DNA from: Gemmatimonadota bacterium
Lineage (GTDB): Bacteria; Gemmatimonadota; Gemmatimonadetes; Gemmatimonadales; Gemmatimonadaceae
Direction: 5' to 3'
DNA length: 64,000 nucleotides
NCBI GenBank assembly: GCA_021299375.1
Contig: JAJTGR010000003.1
Location: 1 to 64,000 of the forward strand
In this document: positions 62,255 to 64,000 of the stretch, one piece after another
How positions within the stretch are numbered: the stretch's first letter is position 1
Layout: each line of letters starts with the position of its first letter
Notes under the pieces: generated by a model
The model's input: the letters and a program-made list of their open reading frames with translations, nothing else
The model's database searches: none
Told to the model about the DNA's origin: nothing
Position numbers and translations under genes: made by a program

Positions 62255-64000
62255 CGGTGAGGGGCCGGCGGCTGCTGATCGGCTGCCTTGCCGCGCTCTC
62301 CCCGCACTGTGTCGTGGCGTCGCGGGTGGGCGCCCAGGCGCAGCGCCCGCGTCAGCCCCCGGTGTCCAGCCAGGGCCGCCTGGCGGTGACCGGCTGTGCG
62401 GGGCAGCGGATCAGCAACATCGTGGTGATCACGCAGCCGCCGTTCAACGAGCGGCTGCCGCGGGATCTCGAATGGGTGCGGCGCACGGTGCGTACGATGC
62501 ATGTGAATACGCGCGACGACATTGTGCGCCGCTTCCTGCTGCTCAAGGTGGGCGAGCCGTGCAACCAGATCCAACGTGCCGAGTCGGAGCGCATCCTGCG
62601 CGCTCAGCCATTCCTCGTCGATGCGCGCATCCGCGCCTACGACGACGAGAACGGCGGGGTGCTGCTGGAGGTCGAGACGCGCGACGACTTCAGCCTCATC
62701 TTCAAGCCGCTCCTGCGGGCCAGTGCACCGCTGCTCCGCGGCATCCAGTTGGGCGAGATGAACCTGGCGGGCAATGCAACGCAGGCCACCGTGGAGTGGC
62801 GCGACGGGCGGGCGTACAACGACGTGCTCGGGCTGTCGTTCACGGACTATCAGTTCGCCGGTGGCCGTAACGAGTTGCGGGTGGTCGGGCGCCGCAATCC
62901 GTTCGGCCAGCGCATGGAACTCGGGATCCTGCGGCCCTTCTACACGGACCTGCAGCGCTTTGCGTGGGTCGGCGGCGTGGGGGGGACGCGTGAACCACTG
63001 CGGCTGCAGCGCGGTCCGCTGCCGGCGAACGCGGTGAACGTGCGCCGCGAGTACGGCAGCCTTGGGGGGCTGGTGCGCGTGGGCCCCGTCGGGCGGCTCA
63101 AGCTGGTGGGCGCGTCGATCACGCGGGAATCGGAGCGTATCGATCCCGATGCCTTCATGCTGACGCCGAATGGCGTCATCCCCGACACGGTGGCTGCCCC
63201 GTTGCCGACCTTTCGGCGGCAGAGCGTCCTCCGCGCCAACCTGCTGCTCGGCGTTCGCGCCATTCGCTTCGTGCGGGTCCAGGGGTTCGACGCGCTCACC
63301 GGTGCCCAGGACATTCGGGTCGGCGCGCAGGTGGGGCTCGTCGGTGGCCAGTCGCTGGCCATCGGCCCGGCGGTCGATCGCGACCGCTTCTTCGCCACCA
63401 ATGTGTACCTTGGCGCGGGTGGCGAGCGGTGGTTTGCCGGGGTGCAGGCGATTACCGAGATGCGCTACGACCTCGAGCGCCGACTCTGGGACAACACCAT
63501 CGGCAGTGGCCGTGCGGCCTGGTACTTCCGGCCCGCAGTACGCCAGACGACGGTGTTGCAGGCCGAATGGGCGACCGGGCGCCGCATGCGGGTGCCGTTC
63601 CAACTCACGATGGCCGACCGCGAGGGCGGGCTGATCGGCCATCGCAACTCCACGGTGCCGGGCGCGCGGCGCGCGGTGGTGCGCGCGGAGCAGCGCCTGG
63701 TCGTGCCTACGCGCCTGAACCTCGCGGATGTGGGCGTGGCGGGCTTTGCCGAGGCCGGGCGGCTGTGGGCGGAACGCTCGGTACCCTACTCGGTGGACAC
63801 GCCGTGGCGGGGCGCCGTCGGCGTGTCGTTGCTGGCTGCCGTGCCGCCCCGTTCGCGCCGCCTGTGGCGGATCGACGTCGCGGTCCCGGTGGGCAACGAC
63901 CCGAACCGGAAGTTCGAAGTGCGCATCTCGGGGCTCGATCGGAGCCGACTGTTCTGGCGTGATCCGAACGACGTGGGTGTGTCACGGGAAAGGACGGCGC
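62251..64000 (+). CDS. BamA/TamA-like outer-membrane protein, partial (runs off window)
   Basis: An open frame from the ATG at 62251 to the end of the window, 583 codons so far, with no stop yet. A signal peptide ends near VGAQAQ. Residues about 50-150 resemble POTRA domains: ISNIVVITQPPFNERLPRDL, then DDIVRRFLLLKVGEPCNQIQ and GVLLEVETRDDFSLIF. From about residue 160 onward there is alternating amphipathic strand sequence (VEWRDGRAYNDVLGLSFTDY, AGGRNELRVVGRRNPFG), as in a 16-strand surface-antigen barrel. This fits the BamA/TamA or Omp85 family, which inserts or exports other proteins. It shares a four-base overlap with the coiled-coil gene upstream. The C-terminus is outside the window. Confidence 0.8.
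   Translation, partial: MTVRGRRLLIGCLAALSPHCVVASRVGAQAQRPRQPPVSSQGRLAVTGCAGQRISNIVVITQPPFNERLPRDLEWVRRTVRTMHVNTRDDIVRRFLLLKVGEPCNQIQRAESERILRAQPFLVDARIRAYDDENGGVLLEVETRDDFSLIFKPLLRASAPLLRGIQLGEMNLAGNATQATVEWRDGRAYNDVLGLSFTDYQFAGGRNELRVVGRRNPFGQRMELGILRPFYTDLQRFAWVGGVGGTREPLRLQRGPLPANAVNVRREYGSLGGLVRVGPVGRLKLVGASITRESERIDPDAFMLTPNGVIPDTVAAPLPTFRRQSVLRANLLLGVRAIRFVRVQGFDALTGAQDIRVGAQVGLVGGQSLAIGPAVDRDRFFATNVYLGAGGERWFAGVQAITEMRYDLERRLWDNTIGSGRAAWYFRPAVRQTTVLQAEWATGRRMRVPFQLTMADREGGLIGHRNSTVPGARRAVVRAEQRLVVPTRLNLADVGVAGFAEAGRLWAERSVPYSVDTPWRGAVGVSLLAAVPPRSRRLWRIDVAVPVGNDPNRKFEVRISGLDRSRLFWRDPNDVGVSRERTA

Overview
This is a GC-rich (visibly about two-thirds G+C) stretch of chromosome from a Gram-negative bacterium. 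It encodes a SusC/SusD outer-membrane pair, a Kdo transferase (lipopolysaccharide core), a BamA/TamA-like outer-membrane protein and many lipoproteins, next to ordinary housekeeping genes. High GC together with SusC/RagA-SusD proteins, a GWxTD protein, DUF4397 lipoproteins and large Ig-like lipoproteins fits Gemmatimonadota best. That is an inference from gene content; no rRNA gene is present to confirm it. No tRNA, rRNA, CRISPR array or intact transposon was recognised.

Layout. 1-5600: a lipoprotein, an outward-facing pair (a secreted repeat protein and a GWxTD/TPR protein) and a small predicted beta-barrel. 6100-13400: an outer-membrane uptake cluster (SusC, SusD, a lipoprotein, a DUF4397 lipoprotein and a barrel-less plug-like protein), followed by a 74-bp tandem repeat. 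13700-18200: Kdo transferase, a DsbA-like thioredoxin, and a TPM / nucleotidyltransferase-like / LemA trio. 18350-27050: a leftward housekeeping run dnaE-accA-ricT-metG, in which dnaE carries a 428-residue intein with LAGLIDADG motifs. 27060-31470: a zinc aminopeptidase-like lipoprotein and an M16 protease. 31600-32400: a small accessory island with a DUF4258-like/DUF2283 pair and the tail of a broken DUF4143 ATPase gene. 32470-43900: a lipoprotein, a UvrD-type helicase and two large Ig-like surface lipoproteins. 44000-58260: lipoate and pyruvate dehydrogenase genes (lipB, lpdA, pdhC, pdhB, pdhA, lipA), all leftward, interrupted by two paralogous repeat-rich metzincin protease lipoproteins and by a second DUF4258/DUF2283 pair, whose DUF2283 protein carries an added DNA-binding-like domain. 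58370-64000: a small membrane protein, a family 2 glycosyltransferase with a long arginine/glutamate-rich tail, two unknown proteins, a 13-bp tandem repeat and a BamA/TamA-like protein running off the end of the window.

How the parts work together. LipA and LipB make and attach the lipoyl group used by PdhC (E2), which works with PdhA/PdhB (E1) and LpdA (E3) to turn pyruvate into acetyl-CoA; AccA takes acetyl-CoA into fatty acid synthesis. The SusC/SusD cluster and the secreted proteases suggest a life built on polymer capture and breakdown at the cell surface. The two DUF4258/DUF2283 pairs, the DnaE intein and several inverted or tandem repeats are the accessory elements most worth a second look.
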